Of a stretch of 64,000 bases of DNA, positions 11,917-24,199 are shown one piece after another. Origin of the DNA: Aurifilum marmelostoma (Eukaryota > Ascomycota > Sordariomycetes > Diaporthales > Cryphonectriaceae); NCBI GenBank assembly GCA_027559495.1, contig JAMXSV010000003.1, positions 2,480,001-2,544,000 on the forward strand, read 5' to 3'. Position numbers and translations under genes: made by a program. Below the pieces are notes generated by a model, which was given only the letters and a program-made list of their open reading frames with translations, ran no database searches and was not told the origin of the DNA. Numbering within the stretch: position 1 is the stretch's first letter; the number at the start of each line of letters is the position of its first letter.

Positions 11917-12817
11917 GCTCACAGGGTGAATCATGATTATGTTATGTTGTCCCTCTCTTTTCAAATTGGCGTTGGGTGAGGGACTACTCCTTATTCAGCC
12001 GATAGATGGGCCAGCTAGTTTTTTCCTGCTTTAGAATGAAAAGTCTTTATCAATGCCCGCATTTTGCCACCACTTGGGTCTCCTCATTCTCTCGGTCCGT
12101 GAGAACCGCGAGCAGCGTGTAGTGTTTCCAAAACAGCCAGGCCGAGGGGGGAAGCACAGTCTGCTGTCAAGTCACGCATTGTAGGTTAAAGCAACGACAA
12201 AGAGTGAACAAGATAAAATGGTATTGACTATATTGAGCACCCACGCATGCAAGAGCTCGTGTGGACAAAAGGATCGATCGTACTGTACTGCCTGGAGAAC
12301 TGAGCCGCAGCGACTTCTCGGCCCAGCAAAGTAACTGTGTCACGACAGCTCCGTCTACGTCAGTAATCGCTTCGAAATTTGCCTCCCAAGGGGGTTGGGG
12401 GGATTGGTTGTGTGAATCACGGTGTCACATCACTTCGGAGATTGACCTTATCTACAGTATCCCAACGTGCAGCGGCGCGTCAACCAATTCCACCAGCGAC
12501 GCTACCGCCTACTTCGCAGCGATAACGAGGGTTTTAAGTACCGGAGGGCGCACACGGCGATTACCAAGACAGCAAATAATGGGGAAGAGAACAGCGAAGG
12601 AGGTTGTGATCATAAAGTTCCCTTGTTCGGTTCAGGGCAGCATCCCATTAGCTGCAGAATCTAATGTACAACCCAACCAGAAAGCAACGCATCGTGAACG
12701 CCAATGTAGACCCTTCCCTTGTGGATATGACCATCGTCAACCGAGCATTGCTGAAAAAAATCATCGTAAACCGTCCCAAACCCGCGCAATCAGAAAAGGC
12801 ACCACCCATTAGGCAGC
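11917..12817. other. Convergent intergenic region, rpa190 / H3 3' ends
   Basis: About 900 bp between the stop codons of the converging Pol I subunit and histone H3 genes. It should hold both 3' UTRs and poly(A) sites. Open frames across 12261-12812 show no domain and overlap the H3 3' end. I see nothing else in it. Confidence 0.6.
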
Positions 12818-13412
12818 TTAGTTGCGCTCGCCACGGAGGCGGCGGGCAAGCTGGATATCCTTCTGCAATGGTTGTCAGCATGCTGTGTTATGACCAGTTG
12901 CAATCGCGTCGCGTCGCCTCTTGCAGTGGGATACGGTTTGGGCTAGGGGCAATAGATACTTACAGACTGGATGGTGACACGCTTGGCGTGGATGGCGCAC
13001 AGGTTGGTGTCCTCGAAGAGGGAGACGAGGTAGGACTCGACGGACTCCTGCAGGGCACCAATGGCGGAGGACTGGAAGCGAAGGTCGGACTTGAAGTCCT
13101 GGGCGATCTCACGGACCTGCATTGTAGGCAGAACGCGTCAGCAAAATATGCGCAATCAAATGACGACAACGTTGACCAGTGTGAAGAAAATATACTGACC
13201 AGACGCTGGAAGGGGAGCTTGCGGATGAGCAGCTCAGTGGACTTCTGGTAGCGACGAATCTCACGCAGAGCGACGGTACCGGGCTTGTAGCGGTGAGGCT
13301 TCTTGACACCTCCGGTGGAGGGGGCAGACTTGCGGGCAGCCTTGGAGGCGAGCTGCTTACGGGGAGCCTTGCCACCAGTGGACTTACGGGCGGTCTGCTT
13401 GGTGCGGGCCAT
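12818..13412 (-). CDS. H3: Histone H3
   Basis: Three exons on the minus strand, 13412-13200, 13116-12964 and 12862-12818, give 136 residues including Met, the exact H3 length. The introns are 83 bp (GTCAGT...CAG, between L70 and V71) and 101 bp (GTAAGT...CAG, between S121 and K122). The N-terminal tail begins ARTKQTARKSTGGK, so K4, K9, K14 and the other modifiable lysines are present. The histone fold follows (LPFQRL, then VREIAQDF) and the protein ends GERN. It pairs with H4 in the nucleosome core. It is the canonical replication-type H3, not CenH3, because tail and fold are unmodified. It is divergent from H4 across 1.54 kb, the usual fungal layout for coordinated S-phase expression. Confidence 0.98.
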
Positions 13413-14221
13413 TGTGATAATGCAAAAAAAGTGATGAAGACGATGAAGAAGAGTCGGTGGTGTACTGGGGAAGATGGATTTGATGGGGAAATCAGTCGGC
13501 TTGATGACCAACTGAAGAGACGATGGGTGGAGTTGTGTGGTGTAAGAGGAAAGAAGCGCGGGTGGTGGAAAGAGGTGGGGGAAAGGGTCTTAAGTACCAG
13601 TGGCGGGCTGCAGGTTTGGCTGGTGGCTGATCTGCGGTGGTACTGATTTTAGAGATTTAGCGTTGGGTTAGGGGGTGGGTGGTGGGTGGGTATGGCCTGT
13701 GCTTTTCCCGATTGGAGTGGCTTTGCGCTGGGGTGTGTGTTGTTATTGTTTCTCTTTTTGTCAGGGTTGGATTATGATGCAAGTCACAGGGCAGAGCCAG
13801 CATTTGCAGAAGCCGGTAAGCCCTGCAGCAAGGTGCAATCGAGTTTTGGTGGGAATTTTGGTCTTAGGCGGGCAGCAGACAGGGATGGCTAGGCCCAGCA
13901 GAGTTTTGATTGGGTGCGTATTCTCTTGGCATAGCCGCGCTTTCCCGTTTTGAGCAGACAAGAACTGTGAACGTCAAAAGGCAGTGATCAGTCATTCAGT
14001 TTACAGCGCGCTAGCAGGCATTGCAACCCAGATCAAAGGCAAGACTGCAGAGGACCAAAAAAAAAAAATCAGGCACAGGGGTGCACAAGCAAGGCGCGGC
14101 TGCTCCCTTCACCAGGGACGCCTTACCCACAAGGAATATGCAGTAGTTACTACAATTATGTGATGCGTATATTGTTCTTACTTTGTGCTGGGCGAGATTG
14201 GCACCCACGCTTGTGATCACA

Positions 14222-14283
14222 GATGGCATGATGATGATGATGATGGCGATGATGATGGTGATGGCGATGGCGATGGTGATGCT
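14222..14283. repeat. GATGAT/GATGGC trinucleotide repeat
   Basis: About 60 bp of trinucleotide repeats made of GAT and GGC/GGT units in the H3-H4 intergenic region. It is probably a polymorphic simple repeat. It can be read open in one frame, but as a low-complexity peptide only. Confidence 0.85.
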
Positions 14284-14375
14284 GTGGATACCTGAAGCTA
14301 TAGCTATCATGAGCAGGAGAGAACCCTTGTTAGGACCATTTGGCATTGTAGGAAGACTGCTATGCAGGCGTCTCA

Positions 14376-14391
14376 TGACGTACATACGTCA
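14376..14391. promoter_or_regulatory. Palindromic CRE/ATF-like site
   Basis: TGACGTA at 14376-14382 and TACGTCA at 14385-14391 form a perfect 7-bp inverted repeat around a CA spacer. TGACGT is the half-site core bound by ATF/CREB-type bZIP proteins. It lies 566 bp upstream of the H4 start codon. Its function is inferred from the motif alone. Confidence 0.45.
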
Positions 14392-14956
14392 ATATGGAAA
14401 GAACTGTCGGAGGGGAGGAATCGGAGGAAGACCGTTTGACAAGACTGACTGGCTTGCCCGATGTAGACTACGAACAGCAGGCGAACCACAACAATCTCGA
14501 CCCCGTGTGAAAACCACCGCTATCCTCCAAGACACACGGGGCCGTCCTCGGTCTATATGTTCCTATGTGAGTGTCAGGCAGCCTAGTGTCTTTACTACTC
14601 GGTACTATTGCTCATGGTCAATTTAAGCTAAGGAATAGAGTCGAAAACTAGGGCGGCGGGAAAAAGGCGAAAAAGTCGCGTACTGATTCTGGAACCCCCT
14701 GGCTCTCCTCGACTGGGAGACCCACCCCCCAGTATGTGGAGTGATCTGGCGCACCCGCCCCTGCAGCAGGCCTCCCTACTTAATGCCTTTCGCCTTCCCC
14801 TGCGACCAACACCACCCTCCAGCCGCGCTTGTTCCCGTCCTGCTACATCACAACCATCTGCATTCAAATACATCCTTTGTGCATCTACGCGTCGCCGTGA
14901 TTCTCTTTCACATCGCTTCTTCACACGACTTCTTTTTACTACCCGAATCAATCAAT

Positions 14957-15404
<448 letters not shown>

Positions 15405-16069
15405 ACACCCTACGACTCATGTCACGTCACGATTGTTTTCTGTTCTCGCGCGGCGGAAAGGCGGGGAAAGGCTTGGCACCAGGAATGCTTTTGGTTGTGC
15501 CTGCGATGTGATGAATTCTGGGATTCGGTTTCTGCTTTGGGTTCTCTGTACCATACGGGCAAACGGTGTTCACGTGGATAACATAATTGATACCTCCAGC
15601 GCTTGAGGTGGTTCTGATGACAACGCTTCCTGATTGTTTCGGCACCCTCGTGCCTCGCCAAGGCGATTGTAATTTGTGCGCCCACTGGTATACTTTCTGC
15701 TGCGGTGTTCTGCAGTGCCCTTACCCCAGTTCTGTCTTCTGTGGGTCGTAGTAAATGTTTGTCCTAGCCAACATTGTGACTGCGGCTCGTTGACCTCAGC
15801 AGGTGTAACGAAGACTGCTTGGGCCTAGGAATCCCGAGAGAAACTTGAATTTGGTCTTAGCAACACAAGCAATATACCATGTTTCTCTTCTGTTTCGACA
15901 TCAACGTGTATCTGTCTTTTGCCTTATCAGTACAGCATCCATCCCCTGACAAAGTCTTCCAAAGCGGCTCCCTACTCGTCTGAATTGAATATTCCATCTC
16001 ACTGTCTTGAATGTTGGACATTGATTGCGTTGAGAAATATAGCATTAGCGATTACTATGTGTTTTTGCT
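15405..16069. other. H4 3' flank up to the AT-rich boundary
   Basis: Normal-composition DNA holding the H4 3' UTR and perhaps a buffer before heterochromatin. No gene or RNA is recognised. Composition shifts from mixed to extremely AT-rich within a few tens of bases around 16060-16080. Confidence 0.65.
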
Positions 16070-16440
16070 TCTCTACTTAAATCCTAAACAAAGATAATAA
16101 GTAATTATAAAATACGCGATATCTCTTTATTAAATATAAGAGCAATATATAGTTTAAATTATTTTATTAAAGTATAAATTAGAATTTCAAACTTTTATAA
16201 TACTAACTTATACTACTAATTTATTTAAAAAAATTTAAATTTATTAAAGATTTTATAAGCATTATTACTTTATTATTAAATAAGATTACATAATCTTACT
16301 TATAAAAATTTGAAAAATATATTTTATATATTTAATACTCTTAAATACTATAGCAATATTATAAATAATTAATAAGTTTTATTATTTTTATATAAATCGT
16401 TTTAAATAAAACTATAGTAAAAAATAAATTAATTTATATA
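16070..16440. other. Unassigned AT-rich stretch before element 1
   Basis: About 370 bp of RIP-like sequence between the composition boundary and the left LTR of element 1. I could not align it to the other families in this window. It should be part of whatever element 1 inserted into. Confidence 0.5.
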
Positions 16441-16921
16441 TATAATAAGCACTGCTATAACTAAGATATATAATAAGTATATAAAAGTTTATATTAGGTA
16501 AGCAAGATATTAAAGTATACTCTAAAGAATAGAGGAACAAATCTAAAGTTCTTTATAATATATTACTAGTAGTAAAGCTACTATTTATACTAATATAGTA
16601 CTTAAATTAATAACTAAAGAGCTATATATAATAATTCATTCAGTTAATAATAAATGCATTCTTATATATTTTGCTTTTTAGTTTCTATTAGCAATATTAG
16701 TAATATTTCTTAGAGTAAACTATTAGAATTAATAGTAATCCTTTTATTTGCAAAGACTATAGGCAATTCTATTAGTTTAAACCCTAACCCTGAGTTATAT
16801 AATTCTTATTTATAGCTTTATACTAAAGTATTAGACTTTTAGCTCTTTAGAGTCTATTTTAAATAGCTTTAATACTATATTGCAATTTTATTATAATTTA
16901 TATATTAAATAAGTTATAATA
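16441..16921 (-). repeat. Family-1 LTR (3' LTR of element 1)
   Basis: 481-bp copy aligned to the LTRs at 23615, 30713 and 61955. It contains a telomere-like AAACCCTAACCCTGA at 16779-16793. As element 1 runs on the minus strand, this is its 3' LTR. Confidence 0.85.
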
Positions 16922-17308
16922 TTATTTCCCTTTTATAGATTATTATTTTCAATAATCTTTTATAAGTGTCTTTTTTATTTTTATTCCAATTATTATATCT
17001 TTGTAATTAAAATATTTTATAGGATTAATAAATCTTATTCTAAAAAGATAAAGCAATCTCTCTTTCTCTAATTATTTATTTTCTACTATAATTCTACTAT
17101 ACCTGCTTATTTATTTTATAAGAATTAAGGTATTCTCTATATAGTTTCTAAAAAGGATTATTCTTATTATGCTAAATGCATCTGCATTAAGAAAAGGAGT
17201 TGCAATATATATAGTTTAATGCTAATATAAATATGCAAAATTACCTTATAATATTCTAAAGTAAAGGCTAAGTTAAATTAAGTTAAAGAGAAGGCAATAG
17301 TTGCAAAT

Positions 17309-17483
17309 TGTAATAAGCTAAGGTTGTACCTTAGCTATATAAGCCTAGCTAGGTAACCTGACAGCGGTTAAGTTATTACGTACCTTTTAGCTTAGGCATC
17401 CTGAGTTATGGGTAGCTAGTGCATCTGGCTAAGGGCAGCAGGCGCTAGCCAGTCCTGAAGCCCTCTCGAGCCAGCCCCTTACA
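17309..17483. mobile_element. Solo LTR (or TRIM), GC-richer, inserted in element 1
   Basis: A 175-bp block with normal GC sits inside RIP-degraded DNA. It begins TGTAATAAGC and ends CCCCTTACA, so it has TG...CA ends with the inverted repeat TGTAA/TTACA. It is flanked by exact 5-bp duplications, CAAAT at 17304-17308 and 17484-17488. Those are the hallmarks of LTR integration followed by recombination to a solo LTR. Its minus-strand start, TGTAAGGGGCTG, resembles the start of element E's LTR. Low RIP suggests late arrival or a length below the RIP threshold. Confidence 0.85.
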
Positions 17484-20400
17484 CAAATGCAAAAATTTAA
17501 TGCCTTTAATTGCAGTATTATTTATAAGTATTTAAAATAGTGCATATAATTTATTATAATTCTAATATAATTAAGAAGTTAGATTACATTAAGGCTAAGA
17601 AAGCTAAAGGTCTACTCCTTAAAGGGTACTTTAATTTAATTTTTCCTAAGTTAAAGAAGATTAGTTAGTTTTTACTAAATCTAAATATATTATATAACTA
17701 TAGATTAGAAAATATAGCTAAGTCCTTAACTAGTTGCTAACTTAGCTCAACTAGTATATTAATGCTATTAATATTATCTTTAATTAGTACTTAATTTATA
17801 ACTAATAAGTTCCTTTGCTAACTAGTAAATAGCTTAACTAGTAGAATTTGTTCCTAATTGCATTTTCTATTAAATTAATTTAATTCTTAATAAACTAGTA
17901 CAAATTATAATAGATCAAGGAAATATACTAGTATTATCCCTATATTAGTAATTGCTCTTTCTAGTCTAGATTTTAACTATTTCTATAAGTAACTAGTCTT
18001 ATATAGGATTAGTTTTTTCCTAATAATTCTAAAGTGTTTATAATGCATTTGCAAGGTTCTTCTCTAATTTCTATATATTTTTGGTTACTAGATAACCCTT
18101 CTATTTAATATAGAATTCCTGGTTATATTATAAGCTTCTATATCTTAAAATGTTTTCTATTTTAAATTCTAGCTTATCTATTATAACTTTAATTATATTA
18201 TTTATAAGTATTTTATATACTGCTAATTTAAGAAGTAAAATATAAAAAACTAAATATATTCTTATTTCTGCTAATAGTATAAGTTTATAGTTAATTATGA
18301 AGATCTTTTTAAAAGGTTTAAAAAAATTAATTTTCTTATAATTAAATTTATTATTTAATTAAATAATTTCAATATTTTTTTAGTTTAAGTAAATTTTATT
18401 TCTCTTTTTATAAAATTAGTCTTTTAATTTTTTTAAAGTTAGTATATTTAGTTATTTATTTTTATATAAATTATAATTCTTATTTAATATCTTTTTTAAA
18501 CTTTTTTAATATATTATATTAATTTTTCTATAGCTTTTATATTTGCTATTAGCAATACTCTATAATAAGTTATTAGGTTATATTTATAAAGTATATAGAA
18601 TAGTAAAATCTTTATTATAATTATATCTGCGCTATTATATATAAATTATATAAAAAATAATAATTTAATTTAATTATTTTATTTCTAATTAATATAATAC
18701 TTTAAGTATTATTTAAAAATTTAGTTTATTTACTTTATTTATTTATTTATCTATAAATAGTAAGTTATAAATATCTTATAATATATTTTAAGCTGCTTTA
18801 TAAGCAAGATTTAAAAACATAATGCAAATTTCCTATCTTTATTTAAAATAATTTCTTTTAATATATTATAATTAGTGATAATTATATAAATATATATATA
18901 TATAAATTCTTTAACTATATTACTTTTTTTATAAAAAAGAAAATAAATATATTTATTTAATTTATAAATTATTACTAAAATATTATTATATTATACTTTA
19001 ATTAAAAGTTTTTATAAGATAAGTAGCTTAGTAATAAAGTATAAATTAATAAATTGCTAAATAATTATAAATATTAATAAAGATTATAATTATCTATAAA
19101 GCCTATATTATTTTGCCTTATTTTATTTATAGCTATTATTTTCTAAATAATCTTCTTAATTTAAATTTTAAAGCTTAAGAAATTTTAATATCTCTTAATT
19201 CTTTTATAAATTGCTTTAACTTTTTAATATTTATATACTAATGCGCTATATAACTCTCTAATATATTCTTTTTATTTAGCTAAAGTTATATATTTTAGTT
19301 TTTTGCTTTAATAATTAATTTATAAAGCTATATTAATTTCTTTTTTCTATATAAAGTTCCTATCTTTATTTTAATTAAAGAGTATTTATTGCTTTATTCT
19401 TATAGCTAATATATAATTTAATTATTAGCTAAGTATATTTACTTTAATATTTTTGTTTTTTAAATATAGCTAATTTTAATATTAAACTATAAAAGAAATT
19501 CTGCTTATTATATTTATTACTTATTTAAAATATTTATAGTAATAAATATTATAAAGTTTTTATAATTTATAAATACTTTAATTAAATATTTAGCTTTAAT
19601 AAGATAATATTATTATTTTTAGAATATATATATTATAGCTATAAATTCCATATTTAGAATTCTATATTATAGTCTTAATTTGTTAAGTTTCTTTAAGAAA
19701 TTAGTAATAAAGTATAATTTTCTCTAATTATTTTATTAAATAAGTTCTCTATCTAATATATAATCTAATATATGAATTATAACTTTAAATTCTTGCTTTA
19801 AATTAGCTTCTTATAATATAAATTCTTATATAACTTATTCCTTAATTATATTAAAAGCTTGCTACTCTTTTTAATTTAATAAAAAGAAGGATTTTTTTAA
19901 GTAAATTTTATTATAAATTATATAATTTTTAAGTATTATTATATAAATAATTAGTAAAAACTAATATAGCTAAAGAATGCTTTAATATTTATAATATTTT
20001 TCAATAGAAGCTATTTTTAAATAGCTTAAATCTTTTCTTTTAATATATAAATTTAATCTAATTTAATTATATATTTAAAATAGTTAATCTTTTAAATATA
20101 AAAGTAGCTTTTAGCTAATTTAATAAAAAGTTTAGTATTCTATAATGCTTAAAGTATTTATTATATATGCTGCTTATATATAGCTAAGTTTGGGGAATAG
20201 ATAAGAATATTATTAAGATAAGCAATAATATAAATATTAAGATGCTTTTTGAATACTTAATTAATTATTTTTTAAAGGAATATAAGTATATTAGCTAATT
20301 TAAAAGATATAATTATATATTTATAATGCTTATATTTTATATAAAATGCTATTTTCTATTACTTATTTTCTTTTATTTTAATAAAATTATATACTCTTTT

Positions 20401-23400
20401 AAAGTCTAATGCTATAAACTATTATGCACTTTATAATTAGTTTTATAGTTTTCTAATCAGTAGTAATAAGTAATAATTCTTAATTATAATATTATTAAGC
20501 TATTTATAATTTATATAAAGTTATAATTTGCTATTCTTCTTAAATTTAAATAAAACTAAATAATTTACTAATAATTATAAGAATTATATATAGTTTTTCT
20601 TTAGATTTTTATTAAGATATTCTCTAAATACTTTTAATTATACTTTATTTAATTTATAAATAAAAAAGAACTTTAGTTAAATATCTTTATTAAATAGGAT
20701 TTTACAATTATATAAGCTATATTTTAATAGCTTTATATTTAATTCTTCTTAAAATAGTTATATAAATTTATAATACTCTTTTAATATATTAGCAAATATT
20801 AAAATAAATTCTTCTTCTATCTCTATTATCTAAAGAAATAGAAGATACTATTAAGCATTCCTAGTATTATTCTAAGCTAGCGCTTTGCTTAGCTTTAATA
20901 GTAGTATAAATATATTGTAGCCTAATTAGCTTCTTCTAATTCTTTATAAGTTCTAATTTGTTTATTATTATAGCTTATTATTTTCTTTCTAAATTAAACT
21001 AATTTTCTTAAATCTTAATTATTATTTCTATAGAAATATTTATTATTGCTATCTATTATTATCGCTTTATATTAAACTCAATCTTTCTAATTAGTATTTA
21101 TTCACTTATTTTCTTAATTAGTATTTTACTTGCATTTAAATATTCTAGCCTTTTATAATTCTTCCTTATAATCTATTAATCTCTACTAATTTAAAGATAT
21201 ATAATAAGTTTTTATTTAAGCCCTTATTCTAGCTATTTTTAGTAATTAAATCTTATTTTGCGCTTTTATTTATAATTATTTTATTAAATATAGCTTATTT
21301 TTAAAGAATTTAGCTAGTAATCTAATTAATTAAAAAATTATGCTCTTTAAGCTAAAACATTTTTAAAATTAAATTATAATATATTATCTTTATAATATTA
21401 AAAGTAATATTAATTATATAGCTTTAATATAAAATAAATAAAAATTAATTTCTTTATTAATTATTCTTTAATTATATATAATTCATTATTCTTTTATAAT
21501 ATTAAGTATATAGAATTATTTCGTTTAGTGCTATAGTATTTATATTATATTAATAATGTATAAAGAAATATAATTTTTTTATATATTATTATTTAATAAT
21601 GCATAGTATTAATGTTTATTAATATTTATATTAAATAGTATATATATATACAGCTTTTTTCTATTATTATGCATAAGGATTTTATAGTTTTAATTAGCTA
21701 TAGTTCCTTTATGAGCAATTTTTTCCTTTTAAAGATTCCCTTACTTCTTTCTTATTAAGCTAATTTCTAAGCTTATTGCTAAGTATACTTATAATACTTC
21801 TTATAATACTGCTATATATATATTATGCTTATACTTTAGTCTTTATATAGATAGAGTAAAATTCTTCTAAGCATTGCTACTATCTATATTTCTTCTTAAT
21901 ATAGAATTTAGGGCAATCCTTTAATAATTTAATAAAGGCATTATAGTGCCTTTTATCCAAAATTTCTCTAAATTATAGTTTTAATTCTTTATATACTTAG
22001 ATAAATAATCTATTTCCTTTATTAGAAATTATTTATAATAGATATTATCTTTAAAATAAATTTTATAGCTATAATAAATATAAAGGATTTATACTAGCTT
22101 ATAATATTAGAGATAAAAAGTATTAATTCTAGGATTCTTTTATAATACTGCTTTAGAATTCTAAATAGAAATGCTTTTAAAGAGATTCTTTAAAAGGATT
22201 CTATAAATTATATATTTAATATAAGAGATTAGAAAGCTCTTAGAGTTATTGCTATCTATTTTATTAAGTATTAATCCAATTAAGTTAATAATTTATTAGT
22301 TTTAAATTTTCTCTTTTAAAATATTATTTTATATAAGTATCTTTATAATATTAGTAATAATTAGTATAAGTATAAAGTTTGCATTTTCTAAGTTATTATT
22401 ATATTTATTATAAGCAAGTAATATCTAGATATTTGAGATATATTTGTTATTATTAGCAAGTTTTGCTAAATAATGCTATAAGGAGAATTTTCTTGTTATT
22501 GCTTTTTTCTAAGTATTTTAAAGAACTATTCTTAACCTTTTTTTTAAGAAATATAGTAAGCAATTATTATTATAGCAGACTATTTCATTAGAGAAGCTAT
22601 ATTTAATAAAGTTTACTGCTTGCTTTATTAAAATATTTTTGCTAAGCTAATTAAATTCTTATTGTATAGTAGTATTAAGTTATTAATTTTCTTAAATAGA
22701 TTGCTATTACTTCTTTTATAGCTATTAATAATCTTTTATAAAGTATTTTAATTTTCTATAATTAAAGCATTTCTTATTACTTTATACTATATTTTTATAA
22801 TTTTATTATTTGCTTTAATAGTTTTGCTAAAGCTAGTAGCATTTCTATAATTAGCTATTGCTTTTTTAATTCTTTTCTTATTATTATTTAAAAATATAAT
22901 TATTAATATATATTATTATAGTAATATATTCTGATAGATTATTAAATTAATTTATTTTATAAAGTTTGTTTTTAATTCTTTTTTTTTATTTTTTATAGCA
23001 ATAGGATACTAGTATTTTATTTTCTTAATTAATTCTTCTTATATATTACTTAAATTTAGTAGTATAATTGAAAGCTGCTTTAATTTATTTAATATCTATA
23101 AAGCTTTATTCTATTATACAATTTTTATTTAAATTACTAAAAGCATTCTTAAATGCTTTTTTAAAGCTTTTAAATAAGTTAAAGATAGCTTTAGTTTCTT
23201 TATTATAATTATTTAATATAATTAAGTTATTAAGATAGTTATATAGTGAAAGCTTAAATTAAGTAAAAGCATTGCTTTTTAATTAAATATTTATAAATAT
23301 TACTTTTTCTTCTTTCTTTATAAATTGCGCTAAATAGTAGAGAAAGTAAGCCTTATATTAAATAATAAAAGCTTAAAGAATACTCTTTAATTCCTTATAA

Positions 23401-23614
23401 AAAATTAATTTATTTATCTTATAAATTTTAACTTAAGTGCTACTTAATCTTTTAAATCCCTAAATATATACTTATAAAATAATAATAATTTATTATAATT
23501 TTATACTAGTTTAAGCTTTGCTTATAATAAAAGAGTAGAATTTAAGAAGATATTATATTTCTATATTGCTTAAAAGAAGTATACTAAATTATACTTAAAT
23601 AAAAGTTATTAAAA

Positions 23615-24096
23615 TATAATAAGTATTGCTATAGTTAGAATATAAAGTAAGTATATAAAGATTTATATTAAGCAAATAAGATATTAAAGTATACTTTAAA
23701 GATTATAAAAATAAATCTAAAATTCTCTGTAGTATATTATTAGCAATAAAGCTACTACTTATACCAAAATAGTATTTAAATTAATAACTAAAGAGCTATA
23801 TATACTAATTTATCTAATTAGTAATAAGTGCATTCTTATATATTCTGCTTTTTAATCTCTATTAGCAATATTAATAATATTCTTCTAAGATAAATTATTA
23901 AGATTAATAGCAATCCTTCTAATTGCAAAGACTATAAATAATCCTATTAATCCAAACCCTAACCCTAGAATATATAATCCTTATTTATAGCTCTGCACTA
24001 GAGTATTAAACTCTTAGCTCTCTAGGGTCTATTCTAGATAGCTTTAATGCTATACTGCAATTTCATTATAACCTGCATATTAAATAAGTTATAATA
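23615..24096 (-). repeat. Family-1 LTR (5' LTR of element 1)
   Basis: 482-bp LTR, somewhat less degraded than its partner at 16441. It carries AAACCCTAACCCTAG near 23949. The adjacent interior (23400-23614) aligns in inverted orientation with 31164-31400, showing this is the 5' side. Confidence 0.85.
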
Positions 24097-24199
24097 ATAT
24101 ATTATAAGTAGCTAGTATTATAATTAAATCTATTAAATGTATTTAATTACTATTATCGCTATATTATACTAAAAAGCTAAGATATAAAGCTAAGAGCTT

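Larger units (their letters stand above)
13413..14956. promoter_or_regulatory. Divergent H3/H4 promoter region
   Basis: 1,544 bp lie between the start codons of H3 (leftward) and H4 (rightward). This is long for a fungal histone pair. It contains CCAAT boxes on the H3 strand (ATTGG on + at 13711-13715 and 13909-13913), a 16-bp TGACGT palindrome at 14376-14391, a trinucleotide repeat at 14222-14283 and a pyrimidine-rich leader before the H4 start. Co-regulation in S phase is expected for the family. No gene is supported between the two histones. Confidence 0.7.
16441..24096 (-). mobile_element. Family-1 Ty3/Gypsy LTR retrotransposon, complete but RIP-degraded
   Basis: Direct repeats at 16441-16921 (481 bp) and 23615-24096 (482 bp) align along their length and bound a 6.7-kb interior. 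The LTR ends read TATAATAAGC...GTTATAATA, as expected if TG...CA ends were mutated by RIP. The flanks carry ATATA on both sides (16436-16440, 24097-24101), a weak but consistent target duplication. A purine tract next to the left LTR, read on the minus strand (16922-16935), puts the element on the minus strand. The interior aligns to the split copy at 30713-62426, whose reverse transcriptase and RNase H relics mark the family as Gypsy. No reading frame survives. A 175-bp solo LTR is inserted at 17309. Confidence 0.85.

Noticed and set aside
12261..12812. Open frame of 183 codons between rpa190 and H3
   Set aside because: No domain or codon bias, and it ends immediately beside the H3 stop codon. 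It is best explained as 3' UTR sequence of the convergent genes.
13293..13646. Open frame antisense to H3 exon 1
   Set aside because: It is a shadow of the constrained histone coding sequence on the opposite strand.
14183..14626. Methionine-rich open frame in the H3/H4 intergenic region
   Set aside because: It is driven by the GAT/GGC trinucleotide repeat, with no conserved domain.
16779..16793. True interstitial telomere or chromosome end at the CCCTAACCCT motif
   Set aside because: Only two units are present, and the motif recurs at the same place within each family-1 LTR, so it belongs to the element.
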